Virus record (IMG/VR): IMGVR_UViG_3300007540_000058
Location: 1-30,434 of that record
Source of the DNA: a virus
Length of the DNA: 30,434 bases
Direction: 5' to 3' (one strand)
Part shown: piece by piece, positions 17,266 through 23,326 of the stretch
Numbering within the stretch: the first letter of the stretch is position 1
Layout: the number at the start of each line of letters is the position of its first letter
Notes under the pieces: model-generated
Databases searched by the model: none
Seen by the model: only the letters and a program-made list of their open reading frames with translations
Told to the model about the DNA's origin: nothing
Program-made: the position numbers and the translations under genes

Positions 17266-17732
17266 ATATAAATATCATTTTCTACAGTTATATTTACATT
17301 CATAGCCCATCCTACTAATTCGTTTTCGAACCTATCGAAAAAAGGTTCAAACGTTACATCTGTGTCTACTTGGTACATATCATTAAATAAAGTTCCTGAT
17401 CTCATCTGCTCTACGAGTCTATTACCTACTCCTAGCTGAGTGTTTAAAATATCCATTTCATCTGTATTTCCTGTAAACTGATCTACTACTACTGCTTTGT
17501 TTACATCTATAATATCCATAAGAAGTATAGTTATATTATAAGTCATTACTTGTCCGCTTTGAACTACGTTATTTATAATAATATGAGACAACGGAAATAT
17601 AGTTTGCTTACGCAAATCTACTTGACTTATATCTCCAAACGTAACTGTCTTTACAAAAGGACTAGCTAGTAACTGTTGTTCTAGTTTTTCCATTATTAAA
17701 TAATAACTTCTTATTCCTCTTTTATTGCTCAT
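17259..17732 (-). CDS. Putative tail terminator / tail-to-head joining protein
   Basis: A 157-residue protein with an N-terminal helix (SYYLIMEKLEQQLLASPFVK) followed by alternating strands (QTIFPLSHIIINNV, MTYNITILLMDIIDV) and a late 'MYQVDTDVTFEPFFDRFENE' plus 'VGWAMNVNITVENDIYIC'. The alternating helix/sheet order with a final strand pair resembles tail terminator (gpU-like) proteins, and its neighbours are a gp10-like gene and the putative tail chaperone. It overlaps both neighbours by a few bases. I assign it mainly by context. Confidence 0.5.
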   Translation of the reverse strand: MSNKRGIRSYYLIMEKLEQQLLASPFVKTVTFGDISQVDLRKQTIFPLSHIIINNVVQSGQVMTYNITILLMDIIDVNKAVVVDQFTGNTDEMDILNTQLGVGNRLVEQMRSGTLFNDMYQVDTDVTFEPFFDRFENELVGWAMNVNITVENDIYIC

Positions 17733-17979
17733 TTCTTTTTAATTTTTGATAACTGTATATTTCCTTTATCTTTTATATACTCTAAAGCACTTAAACATTT
17801 ATGGAAATTTAATTTTGTAACTTCATCTATTTTTGTGACGTCTTCGTTTGCAAGTCTCCAGAGTGAATGATACCATCCATATTTAACATTGAAGTTAGCT
17901 TCTCGTGATAGGTCTGTGTCTTCGGATTTTTCAAAGAGTTCCTCATAACTGATACTAAGTCTCTTTCTAAAGTCCAAAA
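17729..17979 (-). CDS. Tail chaperone -1 frameshift extension
   Basis: A second frame runs below the tail chaperone gene. Entered by a -1 shift at the T9 run (17984-17976), it reads LDFRKRLSISYEELFEKSED and ends with 'KYGWYHSLWRLANEDVTKID' and a basic C-terminus, adding 82 residues after F163 of the upstream product (245 residues in total). This second part, with 'YGWYxSLxxLAxxDxTKIDExTKLN', looks like a genuine conserved segment and not shadow coding. An ATG at 18034 in this frame (MGVNETYASKFSNGMY) exists but would lie inside the conserved part of the first frame, so fusion is the preferred reading. The upstream frame alone gives the short form. Confidence 0.6.
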
Positions 17980-18465
17980 AAAAAGCATACATCCCATTAC
18001 TAAATTTAGAGGCATACGTTTCATTAACTCCCAATAAGTATCTCCTTTATATTCTTCTATTTCGTAACTGCCTTTGTAATTTTGTAAGACAGGTCTATAT
18101 AAAACTGCCATAGCTCTATGCATAGTTTCCCAGTCTGTTATATAAGTATCGACATCTACATACTCTCCAAAAGTCATATCGTCTAGCTGAGGAATAAATC
18201 CAAACTCTATTTGGTCATATTTCCATCTTGCTATTAAGTTAGGTTTTTCGTTTAATGCTAAATTTATTTTTTCACAAATTTCAAAAACATCACTCATTTT
18301 TAATTGAAGACTATGATCTTCAGGAAGACCACAAAATATTTCTAGCATTTTAATAGCTATAAATTCTTCTGACAAATCTTCGTCAGTACATTCTTTTAGA
18401 AACTTTTGATACTGTTCTAAAGTAATATCTTGCATTCTAGTAGGTACGTTTACTTTTAATTCCAT
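17827..18465 (-). CDS. Putative tail assembly chaperone (short form)
   Basis: A 212-residue protein, first gene of the structural block. Its conserved-looking parts are the N-terminus (MELKVNVPTRMQDITLEQYQ), 'GFIPQLDDMTFGEYVDVDTY' near 89-108, 'MHRAMAVLYRPVLQNYKGSY' near 115-134, and 'PLNLVMGCMLFF' ending at residue 163, where the T9 slippery run lies. The pattern 'AMAVLYRPI' is familiar from flavobacterial phage tail genes. Tail chaperones of the gpG/gpGT type are made in two forms by -1 frameshifting and coat the tape measure during tail assembly; the overlapping frame here fits that. The gene lies far from the tape measure (about 4.7 kb), whereas lambda-type chaperones sit right before it. 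A terminator upstream (18500-18529) separates it from the tiny genes. Confidence 0.55.
   Translation of the reverse strand: MELKVNVPTRMQDITLEQYQKFLKECTDEDLSEEFIAIKMLEIFCGLPEDHSLQLKMSDVFEICEKINLALNEKPNLIARWKYDQIEFGFIPQLDDMTFGEYVDVDTYITDWETMHRAMAVLYRPVLQNYKGSYEIEEYKGDTYWELMKRMPLNLVMGCMLFFWTLERDLVSVMRNSLKNPKTQTYHEKLTSMLNMDGIIHSGDLQTKTSQK
17976..17985 (-). promoter_or_regulatory. Candidate -1 ribosomal frameshift site
   Basis: On the minus strand CTT-TTT-TTT-TGG of the tail chaperone frame forms U-UUU-UUU, a slippery heptamer where both tRNAs re-pair after a -1 slip. The first codon of the shifted frame is TTG, continuing LDFRK. The two frames overlap by 208 bp. Confidence 0.6.
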
Positions 18466-18499
18466 ATACTTATATAACGTTAAATTTAATTATTTTTAC

Positions 18500-18529
18500 A
18501 AAAAAAAAGGGCAGCCTTTTGACTACCCT
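18500..18529 (-). terminator. Terminator before the structural operon
   Basis: On the minus strand GGGTAG-TCAAAAGG-CTGCCC (six pairs, one U-G) is followed by eight T. It lies between the cluster of tiny genes and the tail chaperone start at 18465, so it would limit read-through into the structural genes. Confidence 0.8.
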
Positions 18530-18556
18530 AATTTAAACAAAAAAACCATTACTATA

Positions 18557-18721
18557 TTATAGGAAAACAAAACATAATATAGACATTAAAAACAAAGCTA
18601 TAAAAACTACTTTTAAAAGTTTCATAGTCTCGTTTACTTTTCTAGGACTTCTGCCCTGGTTACTTCGATACTGTCTCATCGCTCTAATTTTATTGTGATT
18701 AAACCATTCCTTATTAGTCAT
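18557..18721 (-). CDS. Small membrane protein (54 aa)
   Basis: A frame starting at ATG 18721 that overlaps the stop of its upstream neighbour (TAATG). The N-terminal 34 residues are basic and polar (MTNKEWFNHNKIRAMRQYRS). The C-terminal 20 are a transmembrane segment (LLKVVFIALFLMSILCFVFL). Positive-inside rules would place the N-terminus in the cytoplasm. Function unknown; it may act on the host membrane. Confidence 0.6.
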   Translation of the reverse strand: MTNKEWFNHNKIRAMRQYRSNQGRSPRKVNETMKLLKVVFIALFLMSILCFVFL

Positions 18722-18876
18722 TACGTTAAGTATAAAGTATTAAAAACATTATACAAAACTTTAACTACTGTCATTATTGCTACTGTGCAAAATGCTGCAG
18801 AAAATAGTATAGTACTAAACTGTATTACTAGTCCTGCGTAAAATCTTAAAAAGTTATCTAATTTTTCTTTGCTCAT
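18721..18876 (-). CDS. Small membrane protein (51 aa)
   Basis: A 51-residue protein starting MSKEKLDNFLRFYAGLVIQF and continuing with a hydrophobic stretch (STILFSAAFCTVAIMTVVKV) that would span the membrane once or twice. It is coupled by stop-start overlap to the next gene. No family recognised. Confidence 0.6.
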   Translation of the reverse strand: MSKEKLDNFLRFYAGLVIQFSTILFSAAFCTVAIMTVVKVLYNVFNTLYLT

Positions 18877-18882
18877 ATTTTA

Positions 18883-19029
18883 TTATTTATAATTTTCTTT
18901 GTTAATAATTTTTCCTTCTAAGTCCAGGATAGTATATCCTTGAGACGCTAATAGTCTTATAGCTTTCTTTTGTTCCTTGACTCTTTCCTGGATTCTATAG
19001 GTTTCGAATATTTCGTTTGATATTGGCAT
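18883..19029 (-). CDS. Small hypothetical protein (48 aa)
   Basis: Starts MPISNEIFETYRIQERVKEQ and ends 'KKAIRLLASQGYTILDLEGK' plus a short Asn/Lys tail. A helix followed by 'LLxxxGYxILDxEGKII' suggests a tiny helix-strand-strand domain. No family recognised. It is spaced 6 bp from the downstream membrane gene. Confidence 0.55.
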   Translation of the reverse strand: MPISNEIFETYRIQERVKEQKKAIRLLASQGYTILDLEGKIINKENYK

Positions 19030-19050
19030 AATTATTTATTTAAGGTTAAT

Positions 19051-19069
19051 GGGACGCTTCATGCGTCCC
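19051..19069. repeat. Perfect hairpin GGGACGC-TTCAT-GCGTCCC
   Basis: A 7-bp perfect inverted repeat that contains the stop codon of the 54-residue gene upstream. It is not followed by a T-run on the minus strand, so it may be an mRNA stabiliser or a weak attenuator rather than a classic terminator. Confidence 0.6.
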
Positions 19070-19223
19070 CTTTATTAATGTATCTACCTTGTACTCTCCA
19101 AAATCCTTTACCAGATTTATATTCTTTTGAACCAGGCTTTGCACCGTAGACATCCATTACTTTAAAGTCTGGATTAGTAATTAAATTTGCTAGATCATCT
19201 AGCGTAGTAGCGTAGTAATACAT
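19059..19223 (-). CDS. Small hypothetical protein (54 aa)
   Basis: Starts MYYYATTLDDLANLITNPDF, continues 'KVMDVYGAKPGSKEYKSGKG', and ends 'FWRVQGRYINKGDA'. A helix plus a strand pair with conserved-looking Gly/Trp/Arg ('GFWRVQGRY') suggests a small fold with a basic face. It starts 1 bp after the stop of the zinc-ribbon gene upstream. Function unknown. Confidence 0.55.
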   Translation of the reverse strand: MYYYATTLDDLANLITNPDFKVMDVYGAKPGSKEYKSGKGFWRVQGRYINKGDA

Positions 19224-19224
19224 A

Positions 19225-19374
19225 TTATTTTTTTTGAGTTAATTCGGGAAGACCCCATTGATTGTAAGTAAGTTCTAAGTCTAAAGGAACTCCGCAGTCT
19301 TCTGCTTCACATTTAAAATTGTCTATGTGGTTATCGTGTCCGCAAAGTTCGCAAGGCTTATATTCTTTTCTCAT
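19225..19374 (-). CDS. Zinc-ribbon mini-protein (49 aa)
   Basis: Starts MRKEYKPCELCGHDNHIDNF and contains C8-x2-C11 and C22-x4-C27, the spacing of a small zinc ribbon. The rest is acidic (CGVPLDLELTYNQWGLPELT). It is the first gene after the hairpin-rich non-coding stretch. It may bind nucleic acid or a host protein. Confidence 0.6.
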   Translation of the reverse strand: MRKEYKPCELCGHDNHIDNFKCEAEDCGVPLDLELTYNQWGLPELTQKK

Positions 19375-19422
19375 ACCTAAAGTTACAAAAAGTTATTCAC
19401 ATATACAAATAGTATTATATAC

Positions 19423-19453
19423 AAAAAAACCAGACCTCTCGACAGGACTGGTT
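19423..19453 (-). terminator. Terminator ending the hairpin-rich region
   Basis: On the minus strand AACCAG and CTGGTT pair, followed after a T/T mismatch by CC/GG, around loop TGTCGAGA, and then seven T. It lies about 150 bp after the stop of the 95-residue gene and closes the structured stretch. Confidence 0.8.
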
Positions 19454-19608
19454 TATAAGAGTTGTAAAAGACGTTACTCTTACATATTTTAGTTGCACCT
19501 AAAACATAGTTTATATCACTTCAACTCTTTACGCTTTCTCGAATTAGTTTTAATCTTTTCCGATTATACGCTTGTAAGGTTACAAGTTTTGTAGATGTAC
19601 GAGTCTAC
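19423..19608 (-). ncRNA. Putative structured non-coding RNA or structured 3' UTR
   Basis: This 180-base stretch has no plausible gene but a chain of hairpins on the minus strand: GTAGA/TCTAC (19591-19608), CTTGTAA/TTACAAG with a two-base centre (19571-19586), TTTTAG/CTAAAA with loop GTGCAA (19487-19504), TAAGAGT/ACTCTTA (19456-19482), and a terminator (19423-19453). No tRNA cloverleaf, T-loop or CCA fits. It could be a phage small RNA processed from, or transcribed with, the 95-residue gene, or a DNA site. Only the inverted repeats are seen; expression is inferred. Confidence 0.4.
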
Positions 19609-19892
19609 TCTACCTGACGCTTACTGTTTTTAAGTTTTATCATTTCTGATAATATAGGTTTAAATATATTTTGCTGAAACTCTATAAGAGTAAGCATATT
19701 GTCAGCAGGTTCATCTTTCTTAAATGCAAAGTATTTTCTACATAAATCTAAATACTTCTTATTTCGTTTTTTACTAATTGTTTGTTTAGTATTTAAAACA
19801 TAAACAAAAGATTTAAGCATATTCATTGCAGCTTGAGGATTTTCTTTAAGGTCATCCTTAAAAGTGTTACTTGCAGTCATTTTAAAAATCAT
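19605..19892 (-). CDS. Hypothetical protein, 95 aa
   Basis: Starts MIFKMTASNTFKDDLKENPQ (M5 is an alternative start). It is helical and basic (QTISKKRNKKYLDLCRKYFA near 38-57; C-terminus MIKLKNSKRQVE). No family recognised. It stands alone: an operator-like palindrome and a TAnnTTTG box lie upstream, and a hairpin-rich stretch ending in a terminator lies downstream, so it appears to be its own transcription unit. A DNA-binding or regulatory role would fit but is not shown. Confidence 0.6.
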   Translation of the reverse strand: MIFKMTASNTFKDDLKENPQAAMNMLKSFVYVLNTKQTISKKRNKKYLDLCRKYFAFKKDEPADNMLTLIEFQQNIFKPILSEMIKLKNSKRQVE

Positions 19893-19928
19893 AAATTAAA
19901 AATTAAAGGTTATACATTTTTTACACTA

Positions 19929-19936
19929 CAAACATA
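19929..19936 (-). promoter_or_regulatory. Bacteroidetes-type -7 box (TATGTTTG)
   Basis: The minus strand reads TATGTTTG, matching the TAnnTTTG -7 consensus of Bacteroidetes sigma factors, 37 bp upstream of the 95-residue gene. No clear TTG -33 element is visible. A palindrome occupies that position. Confidence 0.4.
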
Positions 19937-19944
19937 TAAAGTAT

Positions 19945-19965
19945 GTGTGCAGTACACGTGCACAC
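19945..19965. promoter_or_regulatory. Operator-like palindrome GTGTGCA-N7-TGCACAC
   Basis: Perfect 7-bp arms separated by GTACACG. It ends immediately downstream of a zinc-ribbon gene stop and overlaps where the -33 region of the TATGTTTG promoter would be, so a repressor bound here could block transcription. It is more GC-rich than its surroundings. Confidence 0.45.
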
Positions 19966-20091
19966 TTATTTCCAGAACTTAACATCTCCACATTTAGGAC
20001 AGTAGAAATAAAAACCATTTTGCAGAGAACCTGTAGGAGTCATTTGCCTTTCGCACTTTTTACAAAAATTATCTAATTGCGTATTTTCCAT
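19966..20091 (-). CDS. Zinc-ribbon mini-protein (41 aa)
   Basis: Starts MENTQLDNFCKKCERQMTPT and ends with 'FYFYCPKCGDVKFWK'. C10-x2-C13 and C31-x2-C34 form a classic two-knuckle zinc ribbon of the kind seen in many small phage proteins. It overlaps the end of the large terminase gene by 23 bp, so it is translated as part of the terminase mRNA. Confidence 0.65.
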   Translation of the reverse strand: MENTQLDNFCKKCERQMTPTGSLQNGFYFYCPKCGDVKFWK

Positions 20092-21229
20092 AATTAGGTC
20101 TAGCTAGTTTATTATAGATTCCGTAACGCAGACTGTCGCAAAAATGATTCCATTTGTCTTCTGGAGTATTAAGGATATTTCCGTTCTTATCTTCTTTCCA
20201 TTTATAATTACGAAACTCTTTTATAGCATTCTGGCTTTTCTTTGTTACGTGTATAGTATATCTCTTTAACATATCAATTCCAATATTAATAGAGTCACGC
20301 CCTTTTGTACTGGGCTTTATGTTCCATCCATACCTATAGAGTTCGTCAATAGTTTTAGGCTCAGCGGAGTCAGCAAAGATTTCGTCTCTTCTATTAATTT
20401 CTAGACTTAACAATTCATTATGAATATCTCTATTTGTCATTCCAGTACGGTATAACAGTTCTTCGCAATAAAGGTTTGTATCGTGTAAGTAAATTTTAGA
20501 AATGCAAGTAGGGTCATTCGAGTAGCCAAAATCCATTCCATAAGAAACGAACTTAGCATTGTCAGGTATTTTCTCTATTTCTCTAAATTGGAATATAGTA
20601 GCTTTGCTTTGTCCGATCTCTCCAAGTCCATATATTCTCCAGTAGTTTTCGTCTGTGTACTGCAGTCTTTCTATTTCTTTTACTATCGACTCCTCCAGGA
20701 ACTTATTGTCCTTATAAGTAGTCTTGTAAAAGTCTGCGTCTTCTCTTGTTTTTACTTTGTCATATATCCAGTGAAATTCGTCTGAAGGATTATAGTCTAG
20801 TATTATTCTACCTACTGTTCTAAATGCTAACTGATTCCAGTCTTCCCAGAATAATTCGTTAGCTTCATTAATAAAAAGCAAATCTCTTTTTCTACCTCTT
20901 ACTTTTTGTGGAGAGTCTAAAGAAATAAACTCTACTAGGTTTCCGTTTATCTTATACTCGTGACTTGTCTTATTATGATCTTCTTCGTTATACAGTTCAG
21001 TGTTTTTTAGTATCTCAAAAAAATCTCTCATAGCTGAGGTTCTTAATGCAGGAAAAGTTTTTCTACATATAGAGACTACTTTGTTTTTATTTTTTAAACA
21101 GTAACCAAATATAATCCAGATCAGGATGTTATAAGTCTTACCGCTTCTAGAACCACCTTGTTCTATTACTATTTTCTTTTGGCTTTTTTCTAAGTGCTTC
21201 CAGACTACGTTTGTCTTTAAGTCTCTCAC
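20069..21229 (-). CDS. terL: Terminase large subunit
   Basis: A 386-residue packaging motor. Walker A is GGSRSGKT (25-32), Walker B is LLFINEA (117-123, E122 catalytic), and the coupling motif is DYNPS (145-149). The C-terminal RNase-H-like nuclease shows D233 (GMDFGYSNDPT), D287 (FADSAEPK) and D365 (FCDSLRYG). It cuts concatemeric DNA and pumps it through the portal. The start is GTG, overlapping the small subunit stop (GTGA). It matches the Terminase_3 type. The class suggests either headful or cohesive-end packaging, which I cannot decide from sequence. Confidence 0.95.
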   Translation of the reverse strand: MRDLKTNVVWKHLEKSQKKIVIEQGGSRSGKTYNILIWIIFGYCLKNKNKVVSICRKTFPALRTSAMRDFFEILKNTELYNEEDHNKTSHEYKINGNLVEFISLDSPQKVRGRKRDLLFINEANELFWEDWNQLAFRTVGRIILDYNPSDEFHWIYDKVKTREDADFYKTTYKDNKFLEESIVKEIERLQYTDENYWRIYGLGEIGQSKATIFQFREIEKIPDNAKFVSYGMDFGYSNDPTCISKIYLHDTNLYCEELLYRTGMTNRDIHNELLSLEINRRDEIFADSAEPKTIDELYRYGWNIKPSTKGRDSINIGIDMLKRYTIHVTKKSQNAIKEFRNYKWKEDKNGNILNTPEDKWNHFCDSLRYGIYNKLARPNYGKYAIR

Positions 21230-21588
21230 TCTACAACTTCAATTCTAAATTCTTTATTATCTCCAGTGTCTATTTCTTGACGTGGAACATAACCTCTAGA
21301 CTTGCCTATTGTTTTTAAATAGAATATTATAGAAGTTTCTTTTTCGCTTTTAATACAGTCAAATAGTTTAGACTCTACAAAATCTATAGCAGAGTTTTTT
21401 ATATCCAGGACTTTTGCTTTATACTCCTCGTCATCTTCTAACCATCTATAATGAGTTCTTCTGTTTATTCCTGCGTTTATACTTGCAGTCGATACTATAC
21501 CTAAGCAGTCTTCTAAAGCCTGAAGCATTTTATCTTTGTTTTCTGTTTTCATTATATCTTTTTTATAGTGTGACATTTGTGTCATCAC
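21226..21588 (-). CDS. terS: Terminase small subunit
   Basis: A 120-residue protein with an N-terminal helix-turn-helix (LEDCLGIVSTASINAGINRR, then THYRWLEDDEEYK) followed by helices that form the oligomeric ring and a C-terminal tail (KEFRIEVVE) expected to contact the large subunit. Such proteins recognise the packaging site. M1-M2 or M5 could start. The four-base overlap with the large terminase gene confirms the pair. Confidence 0.85.
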   Translation of the reverse strand: MMTQMSHYKKDIMKTENKDKMLQALEDCLGIVSTASINAGINRRTHYRWLEDDEEYKAKVLDIKNSAIDFVESKLFDCIKSEKETSIIFYLKTIGKSRGYVPRQEIDTGDNKEFRIEVVE

Positions 21589-21629
21589 ACTACTAATATA
21601 ACGTAAAATTTTTAAGTTTTAAATAGTTC

Positions 21630-22043
21630 TTATAAACGTATCATATTTTCTTGTTCCTCTTCCTTTAGTACATCCAGGATATTTACTACTTGTTCTATAG
21701 ACTCAATGTTTTCTAGACTTTTAATTTTATCCATAATAAGGAGTAAGACTTCATAAGAAACTGTAGTCTGTTCTATTAGGTTTTGCCAGTTATTAAATTC
21801 TGGTCTTCTATGTTTTATTTCGTCAAAGAGATTAACTCTATAATATACTTGAGAATGGTCAGAGGTTTTTCCTTTAGTGTTGTAGTATTTAGCTATACCT
21901 GTATATGTTTTGTTCTTTACCTTTCTCATTATATAGTCAAAGAAGGCTCTAGCGTCTACGTGTTTTTGTGTTCTTCGGTTCTCGAATATATCTGTCTCAG
22001 TTAAACTTATTACTAAGTCAGCTATCCTGTCGTATTCATTCAT
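21630..22043 (-). CDS. DnaA domain IV-like DNA-binding protein
   Basis: A 137-residue protein. Residues about 25-70 read 'TQKHVDARAFFDYIMRKVKN' then 'YTGIAKYYNTKGKTSDHSQVYYRV', closely mirroring the DNA-binding domain of DnaA: 'R-x-x-A-x-Y' helix, a helix-turn-helix, and the signature 'DHSTV' loop (here DHSQV, 62-66). No AAA+ domain is present. The C-terminus is acidic and helical (SIEQVVNILDVLKEEEQENM). It might bind a phage origin or DnaA boxes. It overlaps the exonuclease gene by 4 bp and precedes the terminases. Confidence 0.6.
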   Translation of the reverse strand: MNEYDRIADLVISLTETDIFENRRTQKHVDARAFFDYIMRKVKNKTYTGIAKYYNTKGKTSDHSQVYYRVNLFDEIKHRRPEFNNWQNLIEQTTVSYEVLLLIMDKIKSLENIESIEQVVNILDVLKEEEQENMIRL

Positions 22044-22819
22044 AATGTCCCTTTTATTATATACTGGTCTATGTCAAAGTCTGATTCTATAAAGTCTTTG
22101 TATATCTCGATACCTGCGTGTACTGAAGCTTCTCCTTTTAAATAGAAACTCTCAGAGCAGTCCCAGACTCCAACGTCTAAATTCTTTTTGTCTATACATA
22201 AAAACTTAAAATCTTTGTAGTCCACATTAAAAAGCTGACAATATATATAAACCTGATTATAATATTTGTAAGCATCTGCAGACTTATAAAAATTCTTTAC
22301 GTCTATAGTAGTTTTTAAATCTACTATGCCTCCTTTGTTTTTCAACACGTCAGCCTTACCTCTAAAAGGATAACCGTTTATAGTATCTATCATAGGAACT
22401 TCAAACTGTGAGTCCTGGATTAATCCTAGAGCAGTCTCGTTTCTTAGCAGAGCATCACATAATCTTTCTGCATCGTTTTTCTCCTTCATAGTAAAAACCT
22501 GATCGTGAAACTTCTTAGCTTCTTTAAACTTATTAGTGTTCTTACTTTGAACATCTACAAAAACTATATCGTTTAGCTTTTCTGGTTCTAAGATCATAGT
22601 GTGAAATAAATGACCGTCTCTAAGCGGTTGCGTTTCTTTTTGACCGTACTTACTTATATACAAATATGTTTTAGCACTATCCAGAAGAAGTTTTATAGAA
22701 CTGCTAGATAAAGCATTTTTTCCTAGATAACCGTAGTAGTAATCGTCAGAGTACATATTGTCTATAACTTCTTGTTTGTCTTCTACTTTACCGTCCAGGA
22801 GTTTAATTGAATTTGTCAT
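22040..22819 (-). CDS. PD-(D/E)XK exonuclease (RecE/RecB-like)
   Basis: A 259-residue protein. 'ALSSSSIKLLLDSAKTYLYI' (36-55), 'RDGHLFHTMILEPE' (67-80), 'FRGKADVL' (152-159, D157), 'GGIVDLKTT' (163-171, D167 and K169) and 'YYNQVYIY' (186-193) reproduce the RecE-type nuclease core in order. It probably degrades one strand of linear DNA for recombination or concatemer formation. No partner annealase is recognised, although the neighbouring OB-like protein might help. It overlaps the upstream 57-codon gene by 17 bp. Confidence 0.8.
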   Translation of the reverse strand: MTNSIKLLDGKVEDKQEVIDNMYSDDYYYGYLGKNALSSSSIKLLLDSAKTYLYISKYGQKETQPLRDGHLFHTMILEPEKLNDIVFVDVQSKNTNKFKEAKKFHDQVFTMKEKNDAERLCDALLRNETALGLIQDSQFEVPMIDTINGYPFRGKADVLKNKGGIVDLKTTIDVKNFYKSADAYKYYNQVYIYCQLFNVDYKDFKFLCIDKKNLDVGVWDCSESFYLKGEASVHAGIEIYKDFIESDFDIDQYIIKGTL

Positions 22820-22976
22820 ACGCTTTGTTCTTGTTTTTTAGAAGTTTAATTATTATTTCTTTGTCAGCTATAATGTCATTTAGCTTATTAGTATTATCTT
22901 TTTCTTTTAAGTATGCAGCTCGTAGACATTGTATTTCAGCTTTATACATTTGCATTAGGCTTTCTCTAGCGGTCAT
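22803..22976 (-). CDS. Small hypothetical helical protein (57 aa)
   Basis: Starts MTARESLMQMYKAEIQCLRA and ends with a Lys-rich helix (IIIKLLKNKNKAYDKFN). Its ATG overlaps the preceding stop (ATGA) and its end overlaps the exonuclease gene, so it is embedded in a coupled operon. No family recognised; coiled-coil-like. Confidence 0.55.
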   Translation of the reverse strand: MTARESLMQMYKAEIQCLRAAYLKEKDNTNKLNDIIADKEIIIKLLKNKNKAYDKFN

Positions 22977-23287
22977 AGGTTAATAAGTTTTTTTAGTTTC
23001 TCTACTTGCTCTTCTAGTTTAACTACCTTCTGGTCTGCTTTACGTGACCTTTCTATTGCTCGTAACTTGTCGCTTCGATACTCCTCAACAATTTTATTAA
23101 ATATAAAACGATCTCTTTGTAAAGTATTTGTATAAAAAACAGTTTCTAGAAAAGACAATATAAATTCCTGGAGTTCTTTATTCTTACTTTCTTTTTTCCA
23201 TTTATTTAATAATTCTAAACAAATAGTCGTATGATTATTGTATTCAATATCCTTAAGGACTTCAGCTTTATCGTGTTTAATTTCCAT
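22973..23287 (-). CDS. Hypothetical coiled-coil protein (104 aa)
   Basis: A helical protein, MEIKHDKAEVLKDIEYNNHT at the start, with 'CLELLNKWKKESKNKELQEF' and a C-terminal heptad-like helix 'RKADQKVVKLEEQVEKLKKL'. No conserved family recognised. Coupled by a 4-bp overlap to the next gene in the replication-recombination operon. Confidence 0.6.
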   Translation of the reverse strand: MEIKHDKAEVLKDIEYNNHTTICLELLNKWKKESKNKELQEFILSFLETVFYTNTLQRDRFIFNKIVEEYRSDKLRAIERSRKADQKVVKLEEQVEKLKKLINL

Positions 23288-23326
23288 TTTCTCTGCTATA
23301 AATTTAAAAAAAATCTATATATTTTC

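Noticed and set aside
17729-18034. Independent gene starting at ATG 18034
   Set aside because: The first 19 codons lie over the conserved part of the tail chaperone frame. The -1 slippery run better explains how the second part is reached.
19423-19608. tRNA gene
   Set aside because: Several hairpins exist but no 7-bp acceptor stem, anticodon arm of the right geometry, T-loop or CCA end can be drawn.
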